Below, in pieces: positions 1-25,929 of a stretch of 64,000 nucleotides of DNA. A program made the translations under genes and the position numbers. Numbering within the stretch: position 1 is the first letter of the stretch; every line of letters starts with the position of its first letter. Source of the stretch: Amorphochlora amoebiformis (lineage: Eukaryota > Cercozoa > Chlorarachniophyceae); contig BAAHQB010000002.1 of NCBI GenBank assembly GCA_054601695.1, forward strand, positions 1,302,001 through 1,366,000, in the 5' to 3' direction. The notes below the pieces were generated by a model, which did not search any database, was not told the DNA's origin, and worked only from the letters and a program-made list of their open reading frames with translations.

Positions 1-71
<71 letters not shown>

Positions 72-241
72 ACATATAAATGTATTATATATTTAGATGT
101 ACATATATCTATACACAAACATATATATATATATATATATATGAATATACACATATATATATTTATCTATAATATATATATATATATATATATTATACTT
201 ATATATATATATACACACATATACATATATGTATATGTAAG

Positions 242-296
<55 letters not shown>

Positions 297-299
297 GTG

Positions 300-343
<44 letters not shown>

Positions 344-344
344 A

Positions 345-377
<33 letters not shown>

Positions 378-508
378 TGTATATTTTATGAACACACACA
401 CGAACACATTCACAGGCACACAATACACATAGGTATGACCATGTATGCTTATATAGTTCAATATACACAGCATATATCATACAATAAGCATATGCATTTG
501 ATAAAAAC
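1..508. repeat. (TA)n/(TAA)n low-complexity intron of the GOST gene
   Basis: Long (TA)n tracts plus a perfect (TAA)n run at about 303-342. This lies downstream of the last visible GOST exon and is read as its next intron. No exon is recognisable. Confidence 0.8.
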
Positions 509-825
509 CTGTTTGTTTCTAAAGAGATAGACGATCCAAAACACAAACGAAGCGAAGAACGCGACTAAAAGAAGAATTGTGAGCTAATCACCCTACTCTA
601 ATGAAGGGTGAGTATCACCACGACATGCAAATGCCCATATGTATAGCATACCTACATTTTTAGATATTCATATCTGTCATATGCTGCATATATATATACA
701 TATATATATATATATTATTTTTATTACATATATATAAAGTACATACATACATAGATAACATATATTGTATAAAATATATACATATGCAAGTATCATTTAT
801 GTTTAAACATAGAGAAATGTCTGCG

Positions 826-857
<32 letters not shown>

Positions 858-2276
858 ATATATATATATATATATATATATATGTACGTAATTAAATATA
901 TTCTCATACTTTTTTGTGTTTTACATGTTATACAGATGATATATATATATATATATATATATATAACAGCACATTTTATCTTAAAAATATATAATGTAAC
1001 TGGATCTAGGTACCGCATAGGAATCCATAGAGGCTCGGAAGAATCGCTTTTCCGGCGGGTAGATAGACCTTTTCCGCCTAAGATAGGGTAATGAATTATT
1101 GGGACTTAATATGGGACAGGTTACGTCCCACGCAGTCAAGCGGTTACGCTACAATGTAAGAGGCTAGTAAGTAGCTAAAGATGATTTGGTGCAGGTTTAG
1201 GCCCTCAATCGTGACCACGCACGGTGACGAGGGGGGGAAAAATCATGTCAATACCCCAAAAGTGTTGTACTGGACGAGCTCCAGATCAAACCCGACGTGC
1301 GTGCCAGTGAGCTGGGTTTGCGATTAGTGCATCGGTGTGGGCAAGTTTAGCGACCGATGAGGGGTAAGGAGATCAGAAAGGCGGGGAAACTGGGGTGGGA
1401 AGGGGAAGGGAAGATGGACTTACGCAATTTGAGAAGTACAGGTGGTAGCTGCCGGGGTTTTCGATGACGATCTTCTTGTGTAGCATCTCTTTTTGATTTG
1501 TGATAACATTGTAAGGGATCTTGATGATCATATCCTAGAGGTTTAGCGGATGAGTAAGAGAGTGGTGGTTTTAGGGTTTCGATGGGCATAAATTTACGTT
1601 ATCTCCAATATTGTCCTCCGTCTTGTGGAAGCATGTACTGAGAAGATTTCGATGGTATGAGATCAGAAAGCGATATTACATTGTATTGTATGAAAATTGT
1701 GGTCATTCCTACTCAGTGGTTCCCTCCTCGAGCCGTACCCCGCCTGCCTTGGTGCTCTGCAGGATAAATACTAGGTTCCCTGAAACCAAACCCAACTGTC
1801 AGATGTTTTTCTAAGGGCTTCTGTATCCCCTCCAGCTTATTTAGTACAGTTTGGGTAAAGGGTTCATCTACACGTCTCTAGGTAAATATATCCTCGTAGT
1901 AGTCACACCATCTGTGTGGTCCGAGTTGTACTCCTTCTTGTGGGACGAAGGCACCAGCAGAACGAAGTCCTTCAGGGTGAATTCAAATACCTAGATCATC
2001 AACAGAAAGATTAGCCTCAAAACCCTCAAATACGTTCGATAACAGCATTGAATTGCTATCAAGGCAGAGAATATGCAGATATAGTATTTGGTGAAAAAAT
2101 CCCCGGCGGAAAAAACAAAAATCAATCACCCCCTTCTCCTCATATCCAAAGCTCGTTATATGGAAGACAGAGCGCGCATCATCCTTTGTCTTGAGATCTA
2201 TTACTAACCCAGAGCACAAGGGTAATGCAGTGAGAAGCAGGTACAGCAGGCCGACAGGTCTAGGGAACGTCATCAC
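509..2276 (-). CDS. GOST / lung-7TM-receptor (GPR107/GPR108-like) family protein, 5' part
   Basis: Eight exons fit with consistent phase: 2276-2130, 1990-1909, 1779-1713, 1637-1598, 1534-1424, 1311-1255, 1077-1014 and 564-509. The gene continues past the left edge, so TM2-TM7 are missing. The protein opens with a signal peptide (MMTFPRPVGLLYLLL) followed by KTKDDARSVF...FGYEEKG, the start of the extracellular Golgi-dynamics-like domain of this family. Later landmarks are PGSYHLYFSNC (the Y-x-L-x-F-x-N-C signature before TM1), YLPAGKAILPSLYGF and a first helix ending in FWIVYLFRNK. GOST proteins are Golgi/endosomal seven-helix proteins implicated in trafficking and ligand reception; that role is family knowledge. 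Start chosen as the ATG giving the signal peptide. It is divergent from SSNA1 with 234 bp between the ATGs. Introns 1-6 are 45-177 bp; intron 7 (1013-565) is swollen by TA repeats. Family assignment is firm; no subfamily symbol can be given. Confidence 0.85.
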
Positions 2277-2510
2277 GGGAGCCTGAGCGCCACAATTGCC
2301 GATTTTTAAACTGTAAATTTAATATCGATTTAACTTTACGGCGTGGGTTCAAGTTTCCGTAACTGCAGCGTTGGGGAAAGTCTTGGCGGAGCAACGAGAC
2401 GATCAAGAAAGTGAAGTTTTTATGTCGTTTTTGAGATATGAAATTTCAGGAAACTTTAAATAAGTTGTCATGGGTAATTCTAATCAGAACCTTAATCGGT
2501 AGCTTGAAGA

Positions 2511-3442
2511 ATGAGCTCCCAGGGTGCCACGCTGCAAAACTACAATAATGAGCTTGTTAAATGCTTAGAGGATCTGCGGGAGAAACGTGAAATCCTGAAC
2601 AAAGAGGTAGCTTTACGTTACAGATGAATGTCAGCGAAAATTTCATTCGTCACTCACCTGGGGCACCACGCAGATACTGAGGGAAGAAAAGAAAAAGCAA
2701 GATATTCAAAAACATCTGCATAAGCTCAGCGAGGAGGTGAATAGTCTTGCAATCGCTGTATTCTTGCCAATCTAAATAACTCTCTCTTAGCTTCAACGGA
2801 TAACAGAGCGTCTCGCAAAAAAAATTAGTGCTCGGAATGACTTCGATACCACCATCCAGGTGTAAGGGCAGTTCTGATCTATGGACCACAGGGCTCACAT
2901 ATTGATTCTCAGGAAACGGAAGGCGCATACATGAAGATCCTTGAATCATCTCAGACGCTGTTACATGTGCTCAAGGTAGTAGAGGTTTCTATCCTTGGGA
3001 GTACGTGATGTGCAAATACGCACCAGGCTCTTGACCCGTCCTAGCATGTAGTGTAAGTGTGTACATTGGGGCTTTTGACCCGAGAGTATGTTGGGCCTAT
3101 CGATCGGTCTGAGCATGTGTATTGGTCATATGCGTCGTGAGTGTCTCCCTCTCTCTCTCTCTCTATATATATATATTTACATATATATATGTATATATAT
3201 ATATATATATCTATATCAACGTACATATGTTTAAATAGATTAATATACATATAAAAAACATATATATGTATATATGTATATGTATTTATATATATATGTA
3301 ATGTTGTATATATATATATATATATGTATGGTACTTCATACTTACATTAATGTATGTAAAATATTACATTGTACTATTATGCATGTTTCAATTATATTAC
3401 ATGCATATGTGTAGATAACAATATATGTATATATATATATAT

Positions 3443-3485
<43 letters not shown>

Positions 3486-3550
3486 AACAATGCATAATTC
3501 AGCGCGAGACCGTCAGCCTTGCTAAGAAGAAGCAGTCATCACATAAGTAG
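2511..3550 (+). CDS. SSNA1: SSNA1 (NA14/DIP13) centriole and basal-body protein
   Basis: Five exons, all separated by phase-0 introns: 2511-2606, 2674-2736, 2791-2859, 2913-2975 and 3503-3550, giving 112 aa (human SSNA1 is 119). The first exon carries [14 protein letters not shown], the next two [11 protein letters not shown], and the fourth [17 protein letters not shown]. These match SSNA1 without gaps through the coiled coil. The short last exon gives [15 protein letters not shown] and a TAG. SSNA1 forms fibres that bind and branch microtubules at centrosomes, basal bodies and axonemes (family knowledge), so the organism very probably builds flagella or centrioles. The first three introns are 53-67 bp; the fourth is 527 bp and holds TA repeats and a copy of a dispersed 50-bp repeat. 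The start is the only ATG and gives the canonical N-terminus. Confidence 0.97.
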
Positions 3551-4291
3551 ACCTGTAAAATTAAAACTGTATGTTGGATCTGCTAGTTCAGCTTTGGCGA
3601 TACCATCGACAGGCCAACCAAACGGAGGCTTGGTCACGCGAATGAAGCCACCGCTACAAGACTGACATGCCCATGTTAGACTGGGGCTTGTTGGCGTTCT
3701 TTGGCGTCCCGGCATCACGGTGAGCGCTAAAATCTCTCAGTACCGAATTAATGCTTGAAACTTCGGATATCAGCGCTATAGCTAGCGATATCGTATACAT
3801 ATAGCTATTCACTAGATTCACGGCTAGCGCTTGTTGATGTTGTATCAATAGCATTGAGGAATTTATAACGATAATTAACTAGATTAATTTCACAATTGCA
3901 TTGCATAATTATTAAAGTTTAATTGTTCGAGTTAAAATTTAAGGAGTATAATCTAGATATTTGCCCATGGCCAAGCAGTGCCACGCTTAGAGACATGTGT
4001 CCGACAGTCTAACTTGAAATCTTTTAATACTAGCTAGACTAGTTACTAGGTTATTCTAGTCACGACTCGCGAGTTATGATACCAATTAACTGAAATGCCA
4101 AGTTCTAGAAGTTTAACTCATATATCAGATTTTTTGGTATATATGTACGCCAGTATATATACCATATGATAAATTGATAATAATTACAGACTTCTAAGTT
4201 CTAACCGTCAAAGAGAGTTGAATATCTGGTACTTATCAGCATTTGAATACATAAATACTTGTACATATACATATGTACATATATATATATG

Positions 4292-4334
<43 letters not shown>

Positions 4335-4536
4335 TATGTATATACTTTATATACATATACATTGCCTGCCAATAAATAATTTATAATATTGTGTATAAAC
4401 CAGAATCATTACAAATTCTTGATTTCTGGTGGAGACGTCGGCTCGATTTGCGAGACGACCTGACGTGTACAATTTGCTGTGACAATAATGGAGTTGAGGC
4501 CCCACAGCAAGGCTTCACCTCGACAGGGTCCTTCAT
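3539..4536 (-). CDS. Small Cys-x-x-Cys protein, unrecognised
   Basis: Two-exon model: 4536-4401 and 3726-3539, 106-107 aa, with phase-1 junction. Exon 1 starts MKDPVEVKPC and is basic (RSSRKSSRRLH). Exon 2 stays open for 61 codons and holds WACQSCSGGF, a possible Cys pair for zinc or a redox site, then TKPPFGWPVDGIAKAEL. A 54-bp intron inside exon 1 (donor after MKDPVE) is also possible. The stop lies 12 bp inside the last SSNA1 exon, so the two genes overlap tail to tail. I do not recognise the family. The intron (4400-3727) is CTAG-rich and AT-rich. The long frame and splice borders support coding, but two short exons could be coincidental. Confidence 0.45.
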
Positions 4537-4861
4537 CGTGATCTAGCAGTACTTCACAGCACGTCATCACAGTACGTTACAATACGTCACAGCCCGTCAC
4601 GTTTCAACACGTGCAAGACACGTGGCTAACCGATGGGGTTCAAGGTTAATCCGAAAAGAGACTCCCCGATCCCAGTTTAGATATAATTCAGGTACAATTC
4701 AACCTTCAAAGCGCATCAAGCGTTCAGAACGCAAAAATATTGTACTCCAATATATCCATCTAAAAATTGAGCCCGGCCAACTCGAAAGCGGCCAAGTTCC
4801 GTGTTCTCGGCTAATTTCCACTACGATTCGTAGGGGATTCGGAGGTTACTTAGAGCTTAAG
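4537..4861. promoter_or_regulatory. Divergent promoter with CGTCA/CACGTG array; 5' part of the SAP gene
   Basis: Between the minus-strand start at 4536 and the plus-strand SAP gene. Between 4551 and 4625 the sequence repeats CACGTCA, TACGTCA, CCGTCACG, CACGTG and CACGTGG at roughly 12-25 bp spacing, a likely transcription-factor array (CRE/G-box-like cores). From about 4633 the first SAP-gene exons should begin. An ATG at 4633 and weak exon candidates at 4705-4795 exist, but I could not fix the start. Confidence 0.45.
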
Positions 4862-13769
<8,908 letters not shown>

Positions 13770-13812
13770 CTGACATGTATTATACATGCATGCTATATGT
13801 ATAATATATATA

Positions 13813-13856
<44 letters not shown>

Positions 13857-14279
13857 GTATATATATATATATATATATATATAATAGCTATGTAAATATT
13901 TTGCATAATGTATATGTAGGAAATAAAATGTTACATTATACTACATTGCACAACATGTAATATGTACGTGCACATGAATATGTATGTATATATATATATA
14001 TCCATATGTCTATTTATGTATGTTATATATATATGTGTGTATATGTATATATGTATGTATATATATGTTACACCAGATACCCCTGGGGCCTCCCTGGAGT
14101 TAACAGGTTAACCGACAAACCCTAACAATATTATATATATGTATTATATTTATATCCTTATATATGTATATATATGTATATATATATATATATATGATGT
14201 ATACATATATATATGGAGAATGATATATACATACATAAAATATATGTATATATATATATATGTGTATAAATACATATAT

Positions 14280-14313
<34 letters not shown>

Positions 14314-14345
14314 GTATATGCGTACATATTTATATATATATATTT

Positions 14346-14396
<51 letters not shown>

Positions 14397-14803
14397 ACAT
14401 ATCCTTGCACGTATGCATGTATGTATGTACAAACCCTAATCTAACCCTAACCCCAACCGTATCTTTATTACAGCCCTAATCCAATCTTATCCCTTGTGGA
14501 TACTGATATTAAAGGGTTAAGGTTAGGGTTAGATTTAGAGCAAGGGACAAGGGTTTAGATCTACATGTGTATATGTATGTATGTATGTGTGTATGTATAT
14601 GTATACATAATATGTATATATATATATATATATATAATATGTATATATATATATATATATATAATATATATATATATATATGTTATATTCCTAATTAGCC
14701 ACGCCCTAACCCTAACAATCCAAGTCCACACTCAAAACGCTTCCCTCATTCTAATATTAGTCTAACTCCATCCCCTAGTTAGATCCTGCCCAAGCCTAAC
14801 AAG
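13770..14803. other. Spacer with degenerate telomere-like repeats
   Basis: Between the SAP stop and the next exon candidates. It is mostly (TA)n. Non-repetitive islands lie at 14080-14130, 14425-14560 and 14690-14800. The second holds CCCTAA-type repeats (14429-14460) facing TTAGGG-type repeats (14512-14540); the third again contains CCCTAACCCTAAC. No gene seen. Confidence 0.6.
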
Positions 14804-17209
<2,406 letters not shown>

Positions 17210-17444
17210 AAGAACGAAACAGATGCTCAATTTCAACAAGAGGTATAATATATATATATATACATATATAATGTATTAAATTACATATACATATATATAT
17301 ATATATATACATATATAAATATATATACATATGTATATAATACATGATAATAATCTAGATATATATACAATGTAAATACATATATATATAAATATATATG
17401 TATGTATGTGTGTGTGTATAATATATATATATATATATTATATT

Positions 17445-17475
<31 letters not shown>

Positions 17476-17637
17476 CATGTAACTATACACATATATATTA
17501 TATATGTATATATATATATATATAGATATATGATAAAAATACATCTGATTAATTAAACAATAGATACGAATATATAAACTTATTGTATGTGTGTGTGTAT
17601 ATATTATGTGTATGTGTGTATGTATGTTGGCATGTAT

Positions 17638-17674
<37 letters not shown>

Positions 17675-17716
17675 TATAAATATATATATATATAACATAA
17701 TGTAGATATCTTGTAA

Positions 17717-17765
<49 letters not shown>

Positions 17766-18013
17766 TATTATTACATAGATGTACGCATCATATTGCTATT
17801 GTTAGTATTGTTTTTATGTATGTACGATGTATGTATATATACTCAGAACAAGATAGATTTCGAGACAGAGGATGAGGAACTTGCAAATGAGGGTGAGAAA
17901 CCATTTTCCATAAACATCTTTGCAAGTATATATATATATATTTATATAAGTACATATATAAACATATGGACATATAATTATATTTATATACATTTATATA
18001 TATATATATATGT

Positions 18014-18055
<42 letters not shown>

Positions 18056-18343
18056 GCATCCATGCATCTACATACCTGACATACCATATACTCCAAGAGA
18101 CTTTCCATCAAACGTGATTTGAATATCAACGTTCACACACAAATCTATCAATTAGACTACGCAATGGAAAGGGTCAATGCCGACGATTATCGCCCCCAAC
18201 CCTTCCGGCCGTCTGTGTTACTTACAATACCACAAGTATTCACTAGCTGTCATCCTATCTAATTTTTCTTCCTCCTGTATGTTCGGTTTGTTGATTGTGT
18301 GTGTGTATATGTGTTTGTATATGTGTGTGTGTGTTGTACATGC

Positions 18344-18404
<61 letters not shown>

Positions 18405-18578
18405 TATATGTATATATTAATACGTATATATAAATAATATATATATATATGTATGTATGAAAATATATAAATATATATATTATATACAATATATATATAT
18501 ATATATACAATATTATGCGCGTGTGTAAATATATATACATACATACATATATATATATATATGTATATATTTTATCTA

Positions 18579-18612
<34 letters not shown>

Positions 18613-18644
18613 TATTATGCGCGTGTGCAAATATATACATACAT

Positions 18645-18705
<61 letters not shown>

Positions 18706-18748
18706 ATATGTATGATACATATATTATTATGCGCGTGTGTAAATATAT

Positions 18749-18785
<37 letters not shown>

Positions 18786-18864
18786 AAAATATATATATAT
18801 TATATGTATAATATATATATACATATATATGTATATATTATATGTATATATATAATATGTATGA

Positions 18865-18908
<44 letters not shown>

Positions 18909-19101
18909 AACCTCCAGTATATTTGGTGTGCTGTGTGTGTGTGTGCTTGAGTGTGATTTGTATGTATGCAGATCTGCATATATATATATATATACATATA
19001 TATATATGGGTGTATGTATATGTATTGTGACCTCCTATGTATTCAGTTTGTTGTAAATCAAGGTGTATGTATTTGTATGGTGTATAAGTACGCAAATATA
19101 C

Positions 19102-19149
<48 letters not shown>

Positions 19150-19159
19150 GTTTATGTAC

Positions 19160-19193
<34 letters not shown>

Positions 19194-19762
19194 ACAATAT
19201 ATATATATAATATATGTAGTGTATGTATATAATATATATATACATGTACACATAAATATAATACATATGTAATGTATAAAACCTTCCTTAGACTTTAAGG
19301 TGGGGCTCTATCCCTCTCACTCTCTCTCTCTCTCTCTCTAAACCCCATCCTTCTCTCTTTTTCACCCTTCTTTGATGTCTCCCTCAAACTTCCGCCGTAT
19401 CCTATGTTTCTCTCTCCCTTCCCTCCAGTGTCTCTCTCTAACCTCTATTCTATTCTGAATTTCTCTCACCCTTCTCTCTGATGTCTCTATCTACCCTCTG
19501 CTTTACTATATGTTTCTCTCTCCCCTCTCTCGTACGTCTCTCTATAACCTCTGTTCTATTGTATGCTTCTCCCCAGGGTAAGGTTACGTTAGGTAAAGGG
19601 TTAGGGCTAGGATTAAGATTAGGGTTAGGGTTAGGGTTAGGGTTAGGGTTATGGAATAGAGCTAGGGTGAAGGATAATTTAAGCTCAGACCCTCACTGGA
19701 TTCTGTTTAGTTCTCTTTCTAAATCTCGTATCTCTCCTTAATTTGGTCCTTCTCTTTCTCTT

Positions 19763-19802
<40 letters not shown>

Positions 19803-19862
19803 TGTACGTATATCTGTATTGTAATATATAATATATACATTTATACATATATATGTATACAC

Positions 19863-19901
<39 letters not shown>

Positions 19902-20147
19902 GAATGTATATATGATAGATTTGAATGAACCTATGCTATTATTTTATGTTTTGAGAGAATCATATATATTTAAACATATATATATATATACTTAATTATT
20001 ATTATTATTATTATATATATATTATATATGATATATATATATATATATATTATATACATATATATACACATATATATATATGCAGAATGTAGAAATATCT
20101 TAACATGCTCATGTAAATATGCCTACATTTACTACTACTACATAAAT

Positions 20148-20179
<32 letters not shown>

Positions 20180-20225
20180 CACATATTAGTATATATATAT
20201 ATATATACTTGTGTGTACATATAAC

Positions 20226-20257
<32 letters not shown>

Positions 20258-20744
20258 ATATATATATATATAATATAAAATATATATATATATATATATA
20301 TATGTATATGTATACATGAAAATGTATGAATTTCGTATGTTCGAATACCATACACATACAATATATATTCTAAACATGTGCAAACATATTTCATACATTT
20401 GATATATGCATATATATATCATACATGTTATACATATGTTATTCTAGGGATCTGAACGGTATAATCGAAAATGGAAGCGCGCGTTGGTTAGGTTGTATAA
20501 TATATTCATATATGTAGTAAATATATATGTATAGTATAATACACATGAATAAATACAACCATATATATATATATGTATCTATGTATTGTAGATGTATATG
20601 ATATATGTGTTCATATGCATACATACATACATACATACATATACATACATACACACACACACATACATATGCACATATTATGTTGTAGATGTATATGATG
20701 TATGTATGCATATACATACATATACATGTATATATATGGTATAC

Positions 20745-20800
<56 letters not shown>

Positions 20801-20864
20801 GTATGCGTGTGTGTGTGAAAAAATAATATGTGAATGTATGTAAGTAAAATATACAATTTAGATA

Positions 20865-20896
<32 letters not shown>

Positions 20897-20947
20897 ATGT
20901 ATAATATACTCAAATATGAGTATGTGCATACGCAAATATATTTATAT

Positions 20948-20988
<41 letters not shown>

Positions 20989-21065
20989 TAAATATATATA
21001 TATATATATTTATTTATTTATTCCTTAACTATCTCTACGTCTCTCTCTGTATGCATATGTAAATC

Positions 21066-21096
<31 letters not shown>

Positions 21097-21617
21097 GTAT
21101 GTATATATGTATATGAATATATATACACATATGTATATATAAATATATATATATTATATTTAAATGTATAAAAATATATATACTTAAGTATAAACCGATA
21201 TACATATGTCTGCGTGTGTACAAAACTAGTGGACACATTGTTGAATACTGTTATAATTATTATGTATATTTATCATATAAGTATAAACGTGTATGATAAA
21301 TAGAATATCAATATACATCTTATCTACATATGTATATTTAAATATGTAAATATAAATATAGATAAGATTATATCCTTTTCCCCCTCTAACCTTCCCACAC
21401 CTATATACAACATGTATATATACCTATATATATATATATATATACATGTATATATATATATATATATATGTAAGGTGTATATATGAAGTTATAAACATTT
21501 CAACACATGATTTCCTATCATTCGCGAATGTTTTTGCAAGGTAAATGTGCAAAGCAATCTACGAATATGTACATATGAAAATGCATATCATGCATACTAT
21601 ATGTATACATCTATCTA

Positions 21618-21653
<36 letters not shown>

Positions 21654-21774
21654 TGTGCATTCGAAAGGTTTTGCAAGGCGAAGGTGCGAAATAATCCGGA
21701 TACGGATGTCGAGTTTCCGCCGTGGTCCAATATACATCCGGTAAAATAAAGATACATGTATAATGATATACACA

Positions 21775-21811
<37 letters not shown>

Positions 21812-21944
21812 GTATGTATAATATATATATATATATATATGTATTCATAATATAATTTAATATGTACATATAGATATGTATATATGTTCGTGTTAATATA
21901 TACATATAGATATGTATATATGTGTGTGTATATACGTCTAATAT

Positions 21945-22015
<71 letters not shown>

Positions 22016-22099
22016 ATGTGAGCAATGTATAACATATATTTGTGCCTTTATGTTTATACGTACATATACATATATAATGTATGTATTACATATATATAA

Positions 22100-22141
<42 letters not shown>

Positions 22142-22284
22142 ATATATATAGAATATATGTGAGAGTATTATGTTTATTTTATAAATAATATATATACATA
22201 TATATATATATATAGTATTTACATATATGTGGTGTGTATATGTACACGTATGTAATATTTAGACATAAATATGTAAATATATAC

Positions 22285-22327
<43 letters not shown>

Positions 22328-22382
22328 GTGTACATATATAAATATGTATTATATAATACATATATATTTATAATATTTATAC

Positions 22383-22418
<36 letters not shown>

Positions 22419-22494
22419 TTTAACACAGATGCATGTATATCAACATTTATGTACTTTCGAACAAGAATTTTATAATGTATTCACATCTCTACAA

Positions 22495-22531
<37 letters not shown>

Positions 22532-22607
22532 GTATGCCATACATATTTTTGGTAATGAATATATATAGATATGTTGAATATAAATATACATGTATTTATG
22601 TGAGTAA

Positions 22608-22647
<40 letters not shown>

Positions 22648-23034
22648 GTATGTACACATATGTATATATGAAAAAAGAGGCGCATGTGCAAATATATCAA
22701 AATATATGTACATAGTCTATTTTAGATTGTAAATATGCATATATATCTATACATATGTGTATGTGCATATGTACATGTAATTATATATATATATATATAT
22801 ATAATTATATATATATATATATAATATATATATGTGTGTATGCATGTATATTATATATGTGTGTGTATAATTTTTTTGTACATTATTCCTATAAAACTAT
22901 GTAAAAATATTTAGTATATAAAAATGCGTATATATGCATATGTGTACATTATGAATATTTTGTAATATACACACCTGTAGTACAATGAGTATTTTACTCG
23001 CACGTGCTGGACTCTGAACATAATATATATACAT

Positions 23035-23068
<34 letters not shown>

Positions 23069-23085
23069 CATATACATATATATCA

Positions 23086-23125
<40 letters not shown>

Positions 23126-23147
23126 TACTCGATTATATATTTAAATT

Positions 23148-23179
<32 letters not shown>

Positions 23180-23251
23180 TGTACTTATGTATGTATAAAA
23201 TATAATTGTATACATATATTTGTATATACGATTATTATTTAAATATACATG

Positions 23252-23325
<74 letters not shown>

Positions 23326-23399
23326 TATGTAAATATATATATATATATATATATTTATTAAATATATATTATATAGACAATATATATATATAAAATTAT

Positions 23400-23465
<66 letters not shown>

Positions 23466-23816
23466 TATATAGGGAAGGAGAGAGAGAGAGGAGAGAGGGA
23501 GAGAGAGAGGGAGGAGAGAGGGAGATGTGAGAGAGAGAAGAGAGAGAGAGAGAGAGAGGATAGAGGAGAGGAGAGGAGAGAGGAGAGAGGAGAGAGGAGA
23601 GAGGAGAGAGAGGAGGGAGGGAAGGAGAGAGAGAGAGGAGAGAGGGAGAGAGAGAGGGAGAGAGAGAGGGAGGAGAGAGAGAGATGAGAGAGAGAGGAGA
23701 GAGAGGGAGAGAGGAGAGAGGAGAGAGGAGAGAGAGGAGGGAGGGAAGGAGAGAGAGAGAGGAGAGAGGGAGAGAGAGAGGGAGAGAGAGAGGGAGGAGA
23801 GAGAGAGATGAGAGAG

Positions 23817-23854
<38 letters not shown>

Positions 23855-23957
23855 AGAGGAGAGGAGAGGAGAGAGGAGAGGAGAGAGGAGAGAGAGGAGG
23901 GAGGGAAGGAGAGAGAGAGAGAGGAGAGAGGGAGAGAGAGGGGGAGGAGAGAGAGAT

Positions 23958-24014
<57 letters not shown>

Positions 24015-24625
24015 GAGAGGAGAGGAGAGAGAGGAGGGAGGGAAGGAGAGAGAGAGAGAGAGAGGAGAGAGGGAGAGAGAGAGGGAGGAGAGAGAGATGC
24101 GAGAGAGAGAGGAGAGAGAGAGAGAGAGATGAGAGAGAGAGATGAGAGATTTGAGGGATAGGAGAGAGAGATTTGAGGGATAGGAGAGAGAGATAAGAGG
24201 GATGAGAGAGAGAGGAGAGAGGGAGAGGAGAGAATGAGGAAAGAGAGAGAGAGAGAGAGAGAGAGAGTGGGATAGGAGAGAGAGATAAGAGGTATGAGAG
24301 AGAGAGAGGAGAGAGAGAGAGGAGGGAGAGGAAGAAAAGGGAGAGAGAGAGAGGGAGAGGAGAGAGTGAGGAAAGAGAGAGAGAGAGGAGGAGAGAAGAG
24401 AGAGAGGAGAGAGGAGAGAAGAGAGAGAGGAGAGAGGAGAGAAGTGTGTGTGTGTGTGTATATATATAATCGCTTGCAGATTTAAATATATGTATATATA
24501 TATATAATAGATACATAGAATGTATACAAATATGTATATATTCACATTTATGAAGAAATTGTATACACTTTTAGTTCAATGAGTCGTTCACCGACTCGCA
24601 GCTGCTAGACTCCGACGACCCTAGG

Positions 24626-24657
<32 letters not shown>

Positions 24658-24980
24658 CTGCGTGTGTGTGTGTGTGTATTTATATACATAATATGTATGT
24701 GTAGTATGTTGTGTGTGTATACATACATATATATATATATATGTATATATATGTATATATATATGTGTATATATATATATATAATATATATATGGTGTGC
24801 GTGTGTGTGTATGTATATACCATATGAATACATTACGTGTATTCTTATAATACATATGCGCTAGACTCCAACGACCCAAAGTTCCCCATGTGTATGTATA
24901 CATCTCAATACTTATACTGCACCACATATACGTACTTGGATTTTGCTGCATGTATGTGTAGATGTTTACTGTACACATAC

Positions 24981-25016
<36 letters not shown>

Positions 25017-25329
25017 GTGAATATATATAAACATATTATATATATATATATATATGAGTATTCATCTACATATTTATATGTGTATGTGTATCTATAAGTA
25101 TATATTTACTGCATATATTTTGAGCCGTAAGTCAAGTAACTAATCTCCATACATTAATCATCTATCTATATTTTACGTGATGTATATACACTACGATATT
25201 ATACATACATATATATATATATATAATATATATAATACATATATATATATATACATATATATATACATATATACATATGTATACATAAATATATATATAT
25301 ATATATATATGTTACATTTGGTTGCAGCC

Positions 25330-25364
<35 letters not shown>

Positions 25365-25630
25365 ATATATATGTATATAATATTATGTATATATATGTAT
25401 ATATATATATATACATGTATCTATATATATATATATATATGTAGTATATTTTTAATATATATATATATATGTATATATATATAATATATTATATACACAC
25501 ATATATACATATATCATACATATATATGTATATATGTGTATATATATATATGTATGTATAAATATATTATATCATAATATATATATACACATATATGTAA
25601 ACACACATATTTACATAACTTATGTGTTAC

Positions 25631-25665
<35 letters not shown>

Positions 25666-25890
25666 GGTGTATTATGTATTTATACTGCAATAGGAAATTT
25701 ATACTTATATGTTGTAAGACTATATATAGAGATATATAATGTATACACATACACATATATGAATAATATGAAAACATGAAAGTAGAGGCATAGAGGAGAG
25801 AGAGGGAGAATAGGAGGATCAAGAGGAGAGAGAGTGCGATATACATATATGTACAATATAATAATGATACGATATATATATTATATTATA

Positions 25891-25929
<39 letters not shown>

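Noticed and set aside
1991-2024. GOST alternative exon reading GFEANLSVDDL
   Set aside because: Tempting by similarity, but it leaves a 21-bp intron and a frame clash. Using the CTAG acceptor at 1991 gives VFEFTLKDFVLL in phase.
23239-24516. 425-codon Ser/Leu frame on the minus strand
   Set aside because: Reads through the (GA)n satellite and flanking TA repeats. Other frames of the same tract are equally open.
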